A stretch of 64,000 nt of DNA from Thuidium tamariscinum (lineage: Eukaryota > Streptophyta > Bryopsida > Hypnales > Thuidiaceae). Below are positions 1 to 13,010 of this stretch, one piece after another. The stretch covers positions 12,861,067 through 12,925,066 of the forward strand of contig OX344758.2 of assembly GCA_947034885.2 (NCBI GenBank), read 5' to 3'. Position 1 is the stretch's first letter; each line of letters opens with the position of its first letter. Under the pieces are notes generated by a model that saw only the letters and a program-made list of their open reading frames with translations, searched no databases and was not told the DNA's origin. A program made the position numbers and the translations under genes.

Positions 1-690
1 TTCCTTTTTTTTGTCCCTTTGACCTCCAACAAGTCGTTTTTAGCTCATAACTTTTGCATCTTTTGTCCTTTGGGGTTGAAATTTGGAATGAATGTGCACT
101 TAAAAGTTTTATATGTTGAATAATCTTTTTAATTTTCTTAAAATTAGTTTACTATTTTTAACCTGCCCTTGATTGGGTGTCTACGTTGGCAAGTTTAGGG
201 GGGGGGGGTAGTCCTATTTTTGACCTAAACATTTGAATTTGAAGCCATAAATATGACAAGTTAGAGGTCTACTAACATAACAAGGATTAACAATGAGTTT
301 CTATGAAAATAGCAACAAGTTTGTTACACACATGGGGTCAAAATGACCTTCCTTTGCACAAAAGCTATGAAGAAGGAAAAAATTTCCTAGAAGAATTTTT
401 TGTTGCAATGTGAGTACAATCTTATGGAGAAAAATGGAAATTTTTTATAAAAAAATTTGAATCATTTTTAATAACTAAAAGGAAAGGTCCACAACCCCCT
501 TTTCTATTATTTTCTACTATGAATGGCCTCAATAGTACTTTGAAATAGTCTATAGGATTACATAGTATTGATTCACGGTCCAGATCCGTAGGCACCTCAA
601 GTCAATGGTTAAGATTTGTAGGTGCAGTGCTGACTCGTTGTATTTCCAATATTGTGTAGTATTGCCAGTCTTATGTCGAAAAACTGTGTT
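1..690 (-). mobile_element. GGGTGATTGCAAG-type TIR element, left end outside window
   Basis: This stretch is the reverse complement, with many differences, of the element at 8706-9421. Shared landmarks include the segment around tgacctccaacaag, the phrase ggggtcaaaatgacc, and the inner part ending near ttgccagtc at 663. Position 1 lies roughly 25 bp inside the element terminus, so the end itself is not in the window. The inner end near 690 is degraded. A terminus of a related element (tttcttgcaatcccc) follows at 712-726. I see no coding capacity; the open frame here carries no recognisable domain. Confidence 0.7.
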
Positions 691-726
691 TTTGAGCCAA
701 AAACGTCAATTGTTTCTTGCAATCCC

Positions 727-3430
727 CTATGAAGGCACTAGTCTCTACTTTTTCTTGTGTATCTTCTCTAAACTTAGTATAAACTTTGCTTTCTGCTTAT
801 GTTTTCTTATATTTTACTATACAAATTCTTAAATGGTGGTGGGAGTTCATATATGTGGTACACAGTTACAATTCAAGTTTTAATAGTCTTCTATTACTTC
901 TTCCTTTCCTAGAGAGGGATTTTGGGCTTCAAAGATGTTTTGTAATTGATCATTGAAAGTGAAGAGATTATTACTAGATGCTATGCATGTCATTATATGC
1001 TCTACTATTCTTTGCAATTGAAGAAATTGGTTGGACTTACTTACTTCTACAATGATTTGCTATCCATTTTGGGGAGTTGTATACATTGGTAGTAGAAGAA
1101 TCTTGTATTTGAAAAAAATAGATCTTTCCTCATTAGAAATCATCACAAGTTGGGACTTAAAAAGCAATAGGTTCATTATCTATACTAAATTAGGGTATTA
1201 AAGGGACTATAAAATGAAAAAGAGTTATTGTAGAAAATTGTAGATGTTTGAAACATGATGTACAATCCCAAAATACTTCAACTAGTACCAATATACAACA
1301 AAGGTAGATAATTATATAGTGTTAATGTCAAGTAATTAGTATGGGTCTCATTAAAACCCCTATTCAATGTAGGTTTTATTGCATTTTTTTGCAAAAACCT
1401 TATCCATTTGTTCATTGAATATTGAATGGTCGTGCTTCAATTCTACTACTTTGTCAAATATTGAAGTCTATAAGATGTAGACATGGTCTATTCTAGTGTA
1501 TAAATAATAATAATAATAATAAGATTAACAACTATAATTTAGAAGTTGAAACAATCACTCATATATTTATTAGACTTGCAATAAGTAGTTTATGGAATGA
1601 TTTGGCCATTGTTGAGAGTTCACAACCTTTGAGCATCTCAAATCACAAGCTCAAGGCGTTCATAGCATTGTTGCAAAAAATGAATTCTAATAGTACTCTA
1701 AGAACTTTAAACTCCAAGTCCTCAAGGTAGCTATATCTAAAAGCATTTTTATAAGCATCCAAGCAAAAATAACAAATTTGTTATTGTCAAAAATGTGGTC
1801 TTAATTTTGATTGGGCTTTGTTGCCAACGGAAAGACAATTTCAATACGTTTTGCAAGTATCTCTTGAACTTGAAGTGAATAAATTATAAACTTTTAAATT
1901 ATAGATTATATGTAAATTTAATATTGAAGAAATAACTCATGTTTTCATCATTCATTATTTTATGCAAGAATGTATAGAGGTCAAGTTTAGAAAAGAATTG
2001 CAATTAGATGTAGGCATTGTAATTTTAGGATAGTTTTGAAGTCAAACCAATTTTGGATCACCACAATCAATGTGTGCAATGTATATCATCTATGTCTAGA
2101 TGGAGGTGAATAGGGATTTCATAAACTAGATGTAAATATACCTTGCATTCGTTAGAGTTATAACTTTGAGATATTTGATACTAGGCAAGATACACCATAT
2201 TCACACCACTAGAGAAATATTCAAAACATTACTATTAATAAGTCTAAAACAAAATTTGAATTCCTAAAGACAATGCATAGAGTTATTAGAGTCCATTTTA
2301 AAATACATAAGTTGCTTGAATGAAGAATTACTTTAACCCCTAAATGCTCAAGTCTTTCTTTGAACTGCTTGGAATTTGCTCAAAACTGAAATAGAGACAA
2401 CATTTTGATGAGTATTATCAATTTCTTCGAGTTGTAACCATAAAATTCAAATTGGACATGTTATAGATCACATAGAAAAAGAAGATAAAACAACATCACT
2501 TATAGGTTGAAAGATTTTAAAGTTTGATCTTGTCGGTGTGGAAACATTGAGAGAGATTTTTGTACTACTTGAAAGGTTCAACATTACCGTTAGTGTTTTA
2601 TTTAGGTATAAGTTGATTATTTGAGAACTATTGAAGATTTATTTTTGTTTTTTTGTCCCTATACTTATTACATTTCACTCCCATATTAGGATTTCCAAGT
2701 TAGTGCATTTATGGTATTCCTTTCAAAATCCTCTCTTTCAATTCTACTATTCAAGCTTACTTTCATCATTTGAAGTACTCCACAATGAGCTAAATTTCAT
2801 CTTGCTTTTAGCAATGAAATTAAAACATCTTAGAACAATAATTGCAAAGACCTCACAAACACTCTTAATTTGTATATAGATTGTAAGGTTTATTGTGGAC
2901 ACATACAAATGTTGTCTTTTTATCTCTACTTTTTATTTTGTATAATTCCGACTTGAAGTTTCATTTGATTTCAATATTTCAACCTTTAACTCTTCTAGTC
3001 CTTTACACCTCAAGTTCAACAAGGAGTGCATGCTTTGTTTTTGTACAAGTTTGTATATAGGTCTTGAAGCTTCAAAAAACTCATGGCTTCCCAACTCTAT
3101 TGCATGCTCTTTCAATTGCAAATAAGAAAGGAATACTTTCATTCTTTGCAAACTTAGTTACTTAGTCATTTTCCTTCATTGAAATGATTATGTTCACTTT
3201 ACTTCAAAAAAGCGTATATTCTATTAGTTTTGGAATTTTTCTACTTTTAATGAGTACAAACTTGAAGAATGCATACTTCTTGCAACACATATTTCAGGGT
3301 TCATGTAATTATTTGTGAATTTCAAATAGATAGGCATTTTTAATAATGTTGTTGCACTACTTGTAGTCATATTCCTTTTAATTTTAGTAACACCAACCTT
3401 AGAATAGTCTACTCTAATGTAATTCAACCA
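727..3430. other. AT-rich intergenic DNA, no gene seen
   Basis: No open frame with recognisable protein features. There is a short AAT microsatellite at about 1507-1522. Positions about 1240-1400 resemble the DNA on either side of the palindromic element at 26290-27387 (shared phrases gtttgaaacatgatgtacaa and caaaggtagat), without the element between them. A TTAACCCCTAAATGCTCAAG terminus, like that of the nested element at 19709, occurs near 2334, but I could not find its partner end. Confidence 0.6.
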
Positions 3431-3433
3431 ATT

Positions 3434-3680
3434 TTGCTAATGTCAGGCCAACATTTACCCAAAAAATTAAAAAAATTAAAAAAAATTAAAAAAATTGGGG
3501 TCTTAAAATATGAAAAAAAGCCGAAAATTTTGTTTTATTTTTTCAAATGTTTTTTATTTATGATGTGGCACTGTCTAGACCACGTAGAATTTATATTCTC
3601 GTGGCAAAAACTGTGTTCCCGCATCCGGGAATACGCAGTCTTCCAATGGCCTCAAAAATCCTCTAATGTCTAATTTTGTC
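3434..3680 (+). repeat. Dispersed repeat R5, copy 1
   Basis: A short non-coding repeat. It has an A-rich leader, the core gatgtggcac...gaccacgt, then a run with ttcccgcatccgggaa and the tail cttccaatggcctcaaa...cctctaatgtc. The same order of motifs recurs at about 6480-6770, 15780-15910 and 45380-45600. Copies differ strongly, so this is an old family. No coding content is evident. Confidence 0.6.
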
Positions 3681-4434
3681 CTTAAATAGATGATGAAAGT
3701 TCTCTATAGGTTGTGAACCATCGTTTTTAGTTTTGTAAGGTGATGAAGTAGGCAACCCGTTCTGGATGCCTCCCTTCAATTTTCATAATACAGAATGTTC
3801 AATTTCCAATTAGTTGTAGTTTACATTACAACTTATATAGCTTAGAGCAACATAAATATGCAAGGAGGGTACATTGAAAACAAAGAATGATGACTATATG
3901 TACATTGAGAGCCACAATTATGATTTTCATCAATTTTTAAACTAGTCTAGGATTGCAAATTGAAGAATCTATATTACAAGAATAGGATTTACAAAATATT
4001 TATGATAAAAATTTACAATAATTTTTTTTTATTCAAAAAATTCAAAAAAAATTCAAATCTTTTTTAATTCAATTTCCTTACATGGGAATTTTTTTCCTTT
4101 AAGACACCCATCTAACAAATATGCCTAGTTCCTTAAGTAGTTGGAAATGAGTTGCCATCCTATACTTTTGAACGTTTGCATATTTCTATTATCAATGAAA
4201 CACATGCTACACTATTCACTTTAGAATTCTAGTCTTTTCATTCAATCAATTTTAACTCTTGTATCCTAACATGTCTATCCCTATATTTCACCATAGATGG
4301 GGAATGAATTGAATTTTCAAATTATTCTATTGATTCATTTATTGTAGGTTGGTGAAGGACAAAGAAAACAAGAAGTTATAGAAGAAGGAACAAATTTGAT
4401 AAAGATTAGAAATCAATCATGATTTATGTATTTA

Positions 4435-4577
4435 CACTACAAGAGATTGGGGTCTTTTAAGTAGTTTCCTAGACATCATGTCTTTTAATGCATCTTTTAA
4501 GTAAAATTTTAATAAAAGACACATTAAAAGACATGATGTCTAGGACACTACTTAAAAGACCCCATTCTCTTGTAGTG
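4435..4577. mobile_element. Hairpin MITE with CACTA termini (143 bp)
   Basis: The element begins CACTACAAGAGATTGGGGTC and ends with the inverted counterpart ...GACCCCATTCTCTTGTAGTG. The arms stay complementary almost to the centre, so the whole element folds into one long hairpin. CACTA termini are typical of the CACTA (En/Spm, CMC) superfamily, which makes 3-bp target duplications. The flanking triplets here are tta and tca, an imperfect match. No coding capacity, so mobilisation would need a transposase in trans. Confidence 0.8.
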
Positions 4578-6479
4578 TCAATGTAAGAATTGAATGAGGA
4601 CAACTAATGTCAAAGGGTCATTACTATAAGTATAGCTTCCCTCCATTCTCAAACCTTGTAATCTTCTTCACTTAATAGACCTTTGAAGTGAGCTAGTATC
4701 AATGTGGCATTGGTGATCACTTGATGCCACCAACGAACCAAGTGTGCATCTTTCCTCAATTGCCCTAAGAACAAGAAGACATCCAATAAAAATCAAATTT
4801 TGCATTACAAAAGTGGTTGAAGAAAATACTAATACACAGGTTCATAGTGAAGGAATATATGCAAAGGCAAATTGACAGTCACTTATTATTGCCGTTCATA
4901 GCATTTACAAGATCAAATGATTGTCCTACCTTTGGATTCAAGCATATGCAATTAAGTGAGTGCAACCAAACTATACATTAGAATGCATGTTGGAATTTGT
5001 CCACCCTTGATGATAGTTATTACCATCCTATTACAAAATGTAAAGTTGGAGATTGTGACATGCCAAATTAGTTAACGTCTCTTTTGAGTTGTGTCTGGAA
5101 TGAAACTTCATTCCTTGAGAACCAATAAGTAGTGATTTCTTTGTTGAGAGGCTAGCTTAGAGCAATAAATCATGATCATTAGAGACAAAGACATAAAAGA
5201 TATGGTCATCCTTGTGGAAGCCATGGACAAATTAATTTTGCCTCTAAATGTCCCACATTGGTTTGCACCGTGAGCAATGAATTTTTAAATGAGAGGAGCT
5301 AAGTAGTTTGAATTGTCTTCAATGATTGAATGACAAAAGTAGAGTTCAACTTCTCCTTGAGGCAATAAGTAACTTTTGTTCCATCTAGAGTGTAGCAATT
5401 CCTTCACAACATCAATTGCTTCTAACTCATTGATATCTTGAAGTGTTTAGATTGAACCCTATATACACTACATTCAAGCATGAAAACTTAGAATACAAAC
5501 ATCATGTAAATCATGTAATATAAAGCAATTAAATTGTGGCTCCAAATCTCAAAGCTTACACAATGGTGATAATCTAAAGACATCAATCTATATTATAATG
5601 GTCAAATTAGACATGAGTAGCTCAAGCAAACCTTGTCCAAAGAGCAAAATAAAATGCCACATTATTGATCAAAATTATCCACAAGCATGACACTTTGAAT
5701 CTAGACAACAAAACATCTTGTAAAGACTATGTGACAAAATCTTGATTTCAATGTGATGTATAGGGACTCATTTAAGCCTTTGGATTAGTGATCTAATGTC
5801 AAGTTTTTGGAAAACAAAGAGATGCATATTTTTGTTTCTTCCTCATTACTAGTAAGATGAAAGTCATTTTACTTTGTAGAGATACTTTATCAAGTTGCTA
5901 TCCTATCTAGTGGTTGAATTTGCTATTACCAAAGTTTATATATTTTTTAAATTACAAATGTGGAAGTATGTCAAGTGGTTCACCAAGTCAAAATTATATT
6001 GACTCTAGTTCAAAATTGGACTTACTGAAAAATGAGGTTATAGATTTAAAAATTACAAAAATTTCAAAAAATCACCATGTCAAGAGAACCTCATTTCAAA
6101 TCCATCCTAACAAATTGTACTCAAAAAATGATAATATTTTGCTTATAATTGAATTTAGAAAAAAATTTGGAATGTCAAAATTTATAAAAGTATTGGTGAT
6201 AGCATTGGTGAATCTAACCATTCAAGTAAAATCTAAAATTGAATATATTCAACTTTTATTTGTATATCAATTCCAAAATATTCTTTAAAATAGTATTTTA
6301 TGATTATTTTTTTCCCAATTTGTCAATTCTAGAAAAGACTTTGTACCTTTAGGAGTTTAATACTTAAGAATTTGAAGCATACACAAGAGCTACAAACTAA
6401 ACCCATGCCAAATTAAATATCATAACCAAGTTCTTTTGAAATGGAGCCATCAAAAATCAAAGGAGGGGAAGGGAATCAA
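4578..6479. other. AT-rich intergenic DNA, no gene seen
   Basis: Nothing recognisable. An open frame around 5914-6288 has a composition expected of random AT-rich DNA (Lys, Ile, Asn, Leu and Ser dominate) and no motif. Confidence 0.5.
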
Positions 6480-6770
6480 TTACCTTGAAACACCATTAGA
6501 AGAAATTTTAGGCCTATAGAGGGCTGTTTCAAGTTGGTTCCAAAATGGTTCGCAATATGGTTGGGCACTATTAGCCAACTTTAACCTAAAAAAAAATTTA
6601 ATTAAAAAAATTGGTGTCTTGAAATATGGAAAAAAGGCCAAAAAAAATTTCAAATTTCTTTTTGTTAATGATGTGGCAGCCTCTCGACCACATAGGATAC
6701 CTATTCCTGTAGCGAAACTGTGCTCTTGCAATCTTCCAGTGCCCTCAAATTTCATCTAATGAAACCACAC
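6480..6770 (+). repeat. Dispersed repeat R5, copy 2
   Basis: Carries the same ordered motifs as the 3434-3680 copy: an A-rich leader with ttggtgtcttgaaatatgg, gatgtggcagcctctcgacc, and the tail cttccagtgccctcaaattt followed by catctaatg. It is non-coding. Confidence 0.6.
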
Positions 6771-7796
6771 TAGATATCTTTGGAAATTCAAAAGCCTATG
6801 CTCTACGGTGCCCTTGGAGAAGCCCCTTGCTGTTGAGGACCTTTCAAACTCATCACAAGTATCTATGCACAGATCAAGATGGTGAGTCAATCACGCCATT
6901 ACAATCCAACTGTAATTTTTTTTACCTAGGCCAAACTCCTTATATTAGGAAGTTATGATACATAGGGCCAAATTCTTGAGGAGGAGGGCATTGTGCAATG
7001 GAAAGGATCAACGATGAGGGCGGAGCTCAACTAGAAGACTCCTCCATCGCAACACCCCAAGACAAGAAGCTTTTCCTACTGTAAATTGTGGGAAGAAAAT
7101 ATAAATGAAATGTAGGATGAACAAAAACAATTGGAATGGAAAATGTGTAATGCCCAATAATGTGCGCAAAACTTTGTAGTTAAGAATTACACCCTAATTG
7201 CAATATAGAACTTGTCCTAAAAACAAATGGGGGCATTTTCTTCCTTTGGTTTATACTATACTAGATGCCTAGAAGTAATTTATGAGATAATTTATGAATT
7301 GGCGTTGGCTAAGGAGCCATAGAATACAATTTTGTTCATTATAGAAGTCTCCTTTTCAAAGATGCAAAAAGACCCTTGTCTTTTTAGTAAACAATGCTAC
7401 GCCCCTCAACATTGAGGTGCCTCCACTATCACAAGATCATCCAATGACAACATCAAAGGAATGAGTCTATTTCAAATTCATTACTTGAAGACAATCACTT
7501 CATTTGCAAAGAAGGATGGAGGATCTAGTCTTGTATTGGATGAGTATCCTATTGTTTGCAGAAGGCTCTTATGTTTTTTGGTATACTTCAAAAAATAATG
7601 TAAGCTTCAATTCAACTTTCTCTACATTGATTAGTGAGTCTTGTGAAATGGTTACATTGCAAAATGTATTTCAAGTTGAAGGGAATTTCAATTAATTAAT
7701 TAAAGTCATGCACTTTTGTAAACTATTACATGTTGTTGGTAAAAAAAGGTACAATTACTTGTGGTTCTCCTCTTTGGCAATCAAAAATACTACATG
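6771..7796. other. Intergenic DNA, no gene seen
   Basis: No recognisable feature. Short open frames, such as that at 7504-7695, lack motifs and sit in decayed repeat DNA. Confidence 0.5.
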
Positions 7797-8172
7797 TATG
7801 AATTTAACCTCTATAAATCAATGGTGATGAAGTGGAAATGGGTATAAAAATCACAAACTATTGTCAAATATTCCCAAGATTAGTGGCTAGAATATTATCA
7901 AGTGACTAAGCATTAAATCAAAGTTGAGATCAACTTAGCTCTAAAACATTCAAATTTTGATAGTAAAGTATTTCCGGGAGTATTTCATGTGGATGAATTT
8001 AACCTCTATAAATCAATGGAAATGAATTAGAAATAGGTATACAAATCACAAACTATTTTCAAATACTCCCGAGACTAGTACCTAGAACATTATCAAGTGA
8101 CTAAGTATTAAATCAAAGTTGAAATCGACTTAATTCTAAAACATTCAAATTCTAATGGTAAATTATTCTCAT
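7797..8172 (+). repeat. Tandem duplication, two units of about 195 bp
   Basis: The phrase gaatttaacctctataaatc starts at 7800 and again at 7995. The following sequence is repeated with scattered substitutions through aaaacattcaaatt near 7953 and 8151. Both units are non-coding. Confidence 0.8.
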
Positions 8173-8705
8173 AGTCTTTATTGATTTGTTGCAATTGGAG
8201 ATTTCTTTCTACTTCAATCTAGCATGGTAAAACTAACAATTAATATAATTCCCTTGAAATTGAGGATTTTCAACCTTATTGCACAGGTGAAAGATTTACA
8301 ATTCTTGTATGCTGGCTAGTAGTGACTACTTTACGGGTTGATTTTATGATTTGGATGACTAACTTCATGAAGTTGGGATTCATCTGGATTTATGCAATGA
8401 CTCTCTTAAGCTGGTCGGAGTACAATCGATTGAATATAATACCCTGGAAGTTCCAAGCCATGGAAGAGTTAGACTATGCCGAGGCACTGATCAAGTGGAG
8501 CACACAATTTTTGTTGAAAACATTCAATGGGTTGCAAATGGATAGGATCTAACTATTTGTTGCCAAGCACTTGAATCAATCAAGTGCTTGTGTATGGTTT
8601 TCTTGGTTTTATGCAAGAGATTGATATACAATTAATGTCAATGTTGATTAATAAGGGTGTGAAGGAAGTCTCAAGAGAACACCATAAAAATGCAAAGAAG
8701 GTCAA

Positions 8706-9421
8706 GGGTCAATGCAAGATTTTGGTGTAGGACTGGCAATCCTGCGTGATCCTACCAGTACTGCACGTTTGCACTGCGCCTATTAATGTCAGCCATTGAT
8801 TTCAGGCACTTGCAAGTCTGGGCTATCGATTTAGTACTACGCAAAACTATGCAGTACTATAGAGTGCTACAAAGTACTACTCAGGCCACTGGGAGCAGAA
8901 AATAGCAGAAAAGGGATATGTGGACCTTTTCAATTTTAGTAATTCAAAAAAGTTCAAAAAATTCTTTTAAAAAAATCCATTTTTCTATATAAAATTGTGC
9001 TTGCACTGCAACAAAAAATTCCTCTAGGAAAACTTTTCTCTCTCCATAGCCTTTGTGCGAAGGAAGGTCACTTTGACCCCATGTGCACAATAGACATATT
9101 ACTATTTTCATAAAAACTCATCGTCACCCCTTGTAACCTCCATCTTGTCCAATTTGTGGCTTCAAATTTGGATTTTTGAGTCAAAAATAGGACTAATAAC
9201 CTCTAAAATGGCCAAGGTAGACACCCAATCGGGGGCAGTTTAAAAATAGTAAAATAATTTTAAGAATTCTGAAAAAATTAATCAACATCTAAAACTTTTT
9301 TGTGCACCTTCAATCCAGATTTCAAGACAAACAAAGAAAATATGCAAAAGTTATGAGCTAAAAAGTACCTATTGGAGGTCAAAGGTACAAAAAAAAGGAC
9401 AAGTGTTTCTTGCAATCACCC
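8706..9421. mobile_element. Non-coding TIR element, 4-bp TSD TCAA (716 bp)
   Basis: Starts GGGTCAATGCAAGATTTTGG and ends CTTGCAATCACCC, so the termini are inverted. TCAA is present on both sides (8702-8705 and 9422-9425). The flanks (gtctcaagagaacaccataa on the left, tggattccattgaagc on the right) are joined without the insert at about 46225-46350, where a single TCAA lies at 46274-46277. That is a paralogous empty site and fixes both ends and the 4-bp duplication. No transposase can be seen; the element is non-autonomous. It is inverted relative to the copy at 1-690. Confidence 0.85.
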
Positions 9422-9673
9422 TCAAGCGTATGATTTAAAATCATGCTCTTCATTTTGAATGCTCAACTACCACTTCAATTTGAAATGGATTCCATTGAAG
9501 CTAGGTTATGTAATTTCCAAATGGCTTTCTCAGTTGACCACTAAGAATAGTGTGGATTTATGTTTTTTACAATTGTACAAAACTTTGCCTTTTTAAGTGA
9601 AAAGTACTAGTTGGATTTTTGAATGAATTAAATGTGAAGTTATATTACATCTCTAGTATTGTTATTTTGGAAA

Positions 9674-10407
9674 GGGGTGGTTGTAGGAAACACTTCATGT
9701 TTTTGGCTCAAAATGGTTTGAGTATTGTAATATTGTGACTTTTGGAGAAAAAATAAATTTAAGTGAAATAAAATATGGATAATTTATAAAGACTTCTAAA
9801 AATAGTATGTGAGTTAAAATCCTTACAAAGAAAAAATTTCTCTAAAGCTATGCTCTCTCAAAGAATGATGGAAAATATTAAAAAAATACATATTTTGGAA
9901 TTTGATTTTTACAAAATAGTAAAAAATTCAAAAAAATAAACTATAAAAAATTATTTTTTCTAATTTGAATGTATTTCTATTCACCCATTTGCATCTTCAA
10001 GAAAAAAAATTTGTGTTCTCTCCATGTGTGCAAAGGTAGTGCACTTTGAACACATGTGGAAGGTCATTAGCTTTTTAATTTTACAAAATCTCTTCACAAG
10101 ATTGTCTAATTATAGTAGAGATCTTGTTATCCTAATTATCACCTTCAAATTTTCATTTTGGATTGGAAATAGTAAAAAATAAACTCAAAATGACTAAGAT
10201 AGACATCCAATTGGGGCAATTTAAAAATAATAAATTAATTTTTAAAAGTTGTAAGAAATGATCAAATGTCTACAACTACTCTATATACCTTCATTCCAAG
10301 TTGTACAACAAGTAGACATACTACGCAAAAGTTATGTATTGAGAAAAAAAAGCATGTCCAAGGCCAAAGGGATACAAAAAAAGGACAAGCATTTCTTGTA
10401 ATGACCC
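9674..10407. mobile_element. Related TIR element (about 734 bp)
   Basis: Left terminus GGGGTGGTTGTAGGAAACAC and right terminus ATTTCTTGTAATGACCC are diverged versions of the GGGTGATTGCAAGAAA end. Internal phrases resemble the 8706 element (cacatgtgg near cttt, and the subterminal ggccaaaggg). The flanking 4-mers do not match, so the exact ends are uncertain. Non-coding. Confidence 0.6.
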
Positions 10408-10460
10408 TAAGCCATAAAATCAATTTTCCATGACAATGAAGATACATTAAAATACATCAA

Positions 10461-11195
10461 GGGGTGATTGCAAGAAAGGCCTCCCATTTTTTTGTTTGTT
10501 TTGGAATAGTACTCATTTTTTTCGGGAGTACTTTAAAAATAGAAAAACAATTTTTTTTTAAAATAAAAAATATCTTCAATGTATATTTCTTGAAGAAGAA
10601 GGTACCCTATGAAGGAAAAGTGAAGGAAAATTTTCTAAGTAGGTGAACTAGACAAGTGCAAAATATCATGAAAATGAGCACTTTTACATTTTTTTTTTGT
10701 AATAATTTGTAAAAAATAGAATTTTTTTTCTTTAATTTGGAAATTTGAGAAGGACTGATGGTGATGAGATTTCACCAAAAGAATGATTTTGAAACCATTT
10801 TCAATGTTTAGAATTGCATGCACAAGATGTCCCTATTTGCATGAATGTAGAGGATATAAAATAATGTTTTTTTAAAATTCTTTTTGGTGAACAAATGAAT
10901 CTCTACTATAGAAATAGACCACATAAATTTCAAGTCTACATCACTAATTTTGGATACTCCACAGTACTAAAAACCCATAAATCGCAAAGTGTGACAAATT
11001 AGATAAATTAAAATTTAATTAGAAAATGATTTTTGAAAATTTCTAAAAAATAATGAATCTTATTACTATCAAGTTGGCCATATTCAATAAAATTTTCAAG
11101 CAGATTGGCTTGATTCCCCAAAAGTTATAACCAATGGCATGAAGGTCATTTGGATTGTGACGCCAAATAGTACAGCCCTTTCTTACAATCACCCC
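10461..11195. mobile_element. Related TIR element (735 bp)
   Basis: Begins GGGGTGATTGCAAGAAAGGC after a TCAA and ends CCTTTCTTACAATCACCCC. The right flank reads aagg, so the target duplication has decayed or the end is shifted. The interior at about 10740-10870 is the same as part of the 26290-27387 palindrome arms (the reading KIILLVKSHH occurs in both), which ties the two into one family. Confidence 0.7.
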
Positions 11196-11660
11196 AAGGT
11201 AGATTTTCTTAAAAATCTTTTGGAGAGGCTCTAAAGCTTTATAATTCATAATGCCTTCCATCTTCCTAAACCCTTAGATTTGTGAATAGTGAATGATATA
11301 GATTTAGAAGTTTGTTGTGAATTATTAGACTTGATATTATAATTATTAGAAAACCCTCTATAACCAAAATAATCTTTAACATAGGTACATTTTACTTTCT
11401 TCAATGCATTAATTGCATCTATTGATGTATCAAATGTAAAAACATCATTGATTTATGTTTATATAATGACAACCAAATTCATGATTGTAACTCTATGACC
11501 ATTCCAAAAATATTTAACAATATGGATTGGATGCCAATTCCATTATTCTTTTTAGGAAAACTTACTGAAGAACATTTCAGCAAATTTGGCTTCCCTAGAA
11601 TGAGGTAAGCTCTTAAAAGCTAACTTAATCCATTATGATTCCTTAGATTAGAGTTATAAA
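11196..11660. other. Intergenic DNA, nothing recognised
   Basis: AT-rich DNA between a TIR element and a possible exon. No motif seen. Confidence 0.4.
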
Positions 11661-11862
11661 ATGGAATCACCATCATGGATTAAGATGTATCTGTCCGTTG
11701 ATCCAACGGTATGTACTAGTGAACTAAAACTCCTCCATTCTAAAATTGAACTCCTTGATTTCTCTCCACATACGTTACAAGACTTGTTGCGCCGGAAGAA
11801 ATCATACACCTACATTCCAAACCAGTTGCGTCCAAAGTCGCCACAAGCCCATAACTCAAGGT
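11661..11862 (+). CDS. Possible first exon of an unrecognised gene
   Basis: An ATG opens a 67-codon frame with a composition unlike the surrounding AT-rich DNA: balanced codons, several CpG-containing codons, and a basic segment reading LLRRKKSYTYIPNQLRPKSP. It ends at CTCAAG/GTAAAT, a plausible splice donor in phase 2, so the stop that follows would lie in an intron. I cannot identify the protein, and I found no convincing second exon downstream. It may be a genuine first exon, a captured gene fragment or chance. Confidence 0.25.
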
Positions 11863-12839
11863 AAATCCCATATATGTTGATGCGTGCTATCGTAAACATA
11901 CTACTTATTGTGTACATTTGGGTTTCAAATGTTTTTACGCAAGGTGGGTATCACTTTTTCACTATTTTCTTTTGATATTATCTTTGAGAAATGAGATAAG
12001 AGTATTTTGGGAAATGAAATGACAATTATATTTGAAAAGTTGTGACCTTTCTAAAATTAAGTTCACATGTACATGCACTAATGTATTATTCACTAACTGT
12101 ATACATTAGATTTCACTACAGGAGGTACAATGTTGCCGTCTTCTTTGTAGGCATAGGAAGTTCATGAGGTTTTGTTACATGATACATGATTAATGATCAA
12201 ACAGTCGATATTTCATTTGAGAGAATCAGATGGCTAAGATAAAAAGTGTACGGTAAGTGACATTGCACAATGTGGTGCTATGCATGGTAAGTGGTTGTGC
12301 ATGACAAGTGGCATGTCTATGATGATGTATTTCATGTTACCCTGATTTGGTAGAGCTTGGCTGATCTAGGTTGCAATGGAGGTCAAGCAGGAGCAGATGG
12401 TATAGGAGAGGGTTCATAAACCGCTCAGGCTTTTGCACCTGTCCACTAAGAGGCTCTGAAATGGATCATTTACTATGAGAAAATGAATTGTGGATTACAT
12501 TGAAGCATGCCAGGACTTTGTTTTCACTAATTGAATGGATGGTTTCAGAGTCCCATTGGGTTCATTCTCAACTATGTGGATAGGTGTCTCCTAATTATAT
12601 TCAAAATGAGGATTGATTGTTGAACTACCTTCTCTCAAATGATAAAAAAAAATATGAAAGAATGATTTATTCAACCATCCATTTCAATTTTTGAAAGGGA
12701 CGCATTTAGAAACAAATTATATCACTTTTGACATGTCACACTGCTAGTTTTTGAATCAAGCCAGATTTTTTTTCAAACTGCGCACATATGGATTTGCAAG
12801 GCCTACTGATCATCACTATGGGCCCTATGTCAGACTATG
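11863..12839. other. Intergenic DNA, no gene seen
   Basis: Contains phrases such as ggtaagtggttgtgcatgac that resemble splice donors, but no frame that could be joined into a recognisable protein. Confidence 0.4.
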
Positions 12840-13010
12840 TTTGAAAATTCATAACTAATTCAATAATGCTTCAAAAATTATGAAATAACTTGTGTTAGAA
12901 TCCTCATCTATTTCTCCTTGACTGAAAAATGAGTTAAAATAATTCCAGTCCAAGGAAATATGTGAAAAGGGGGAACCAGCCCTTAGATGGGTGGTTTCTG
13001 AACCTCTTAC
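12840..13010 (+). repeat. Dispersed repeat pair, copy 1
   Basis: Shares attcataacta...gaaataactt and cagcccttagatgggtg with 46735-46910 in the same orientation. Both copies are diverged and non-coding. Confidence 0.6.

Noticed and set aside
5914..6288. 124-codon open frame
   Set aside because: No ATG at the start, low-complexity AT-driven composition, no motif and no splice support.
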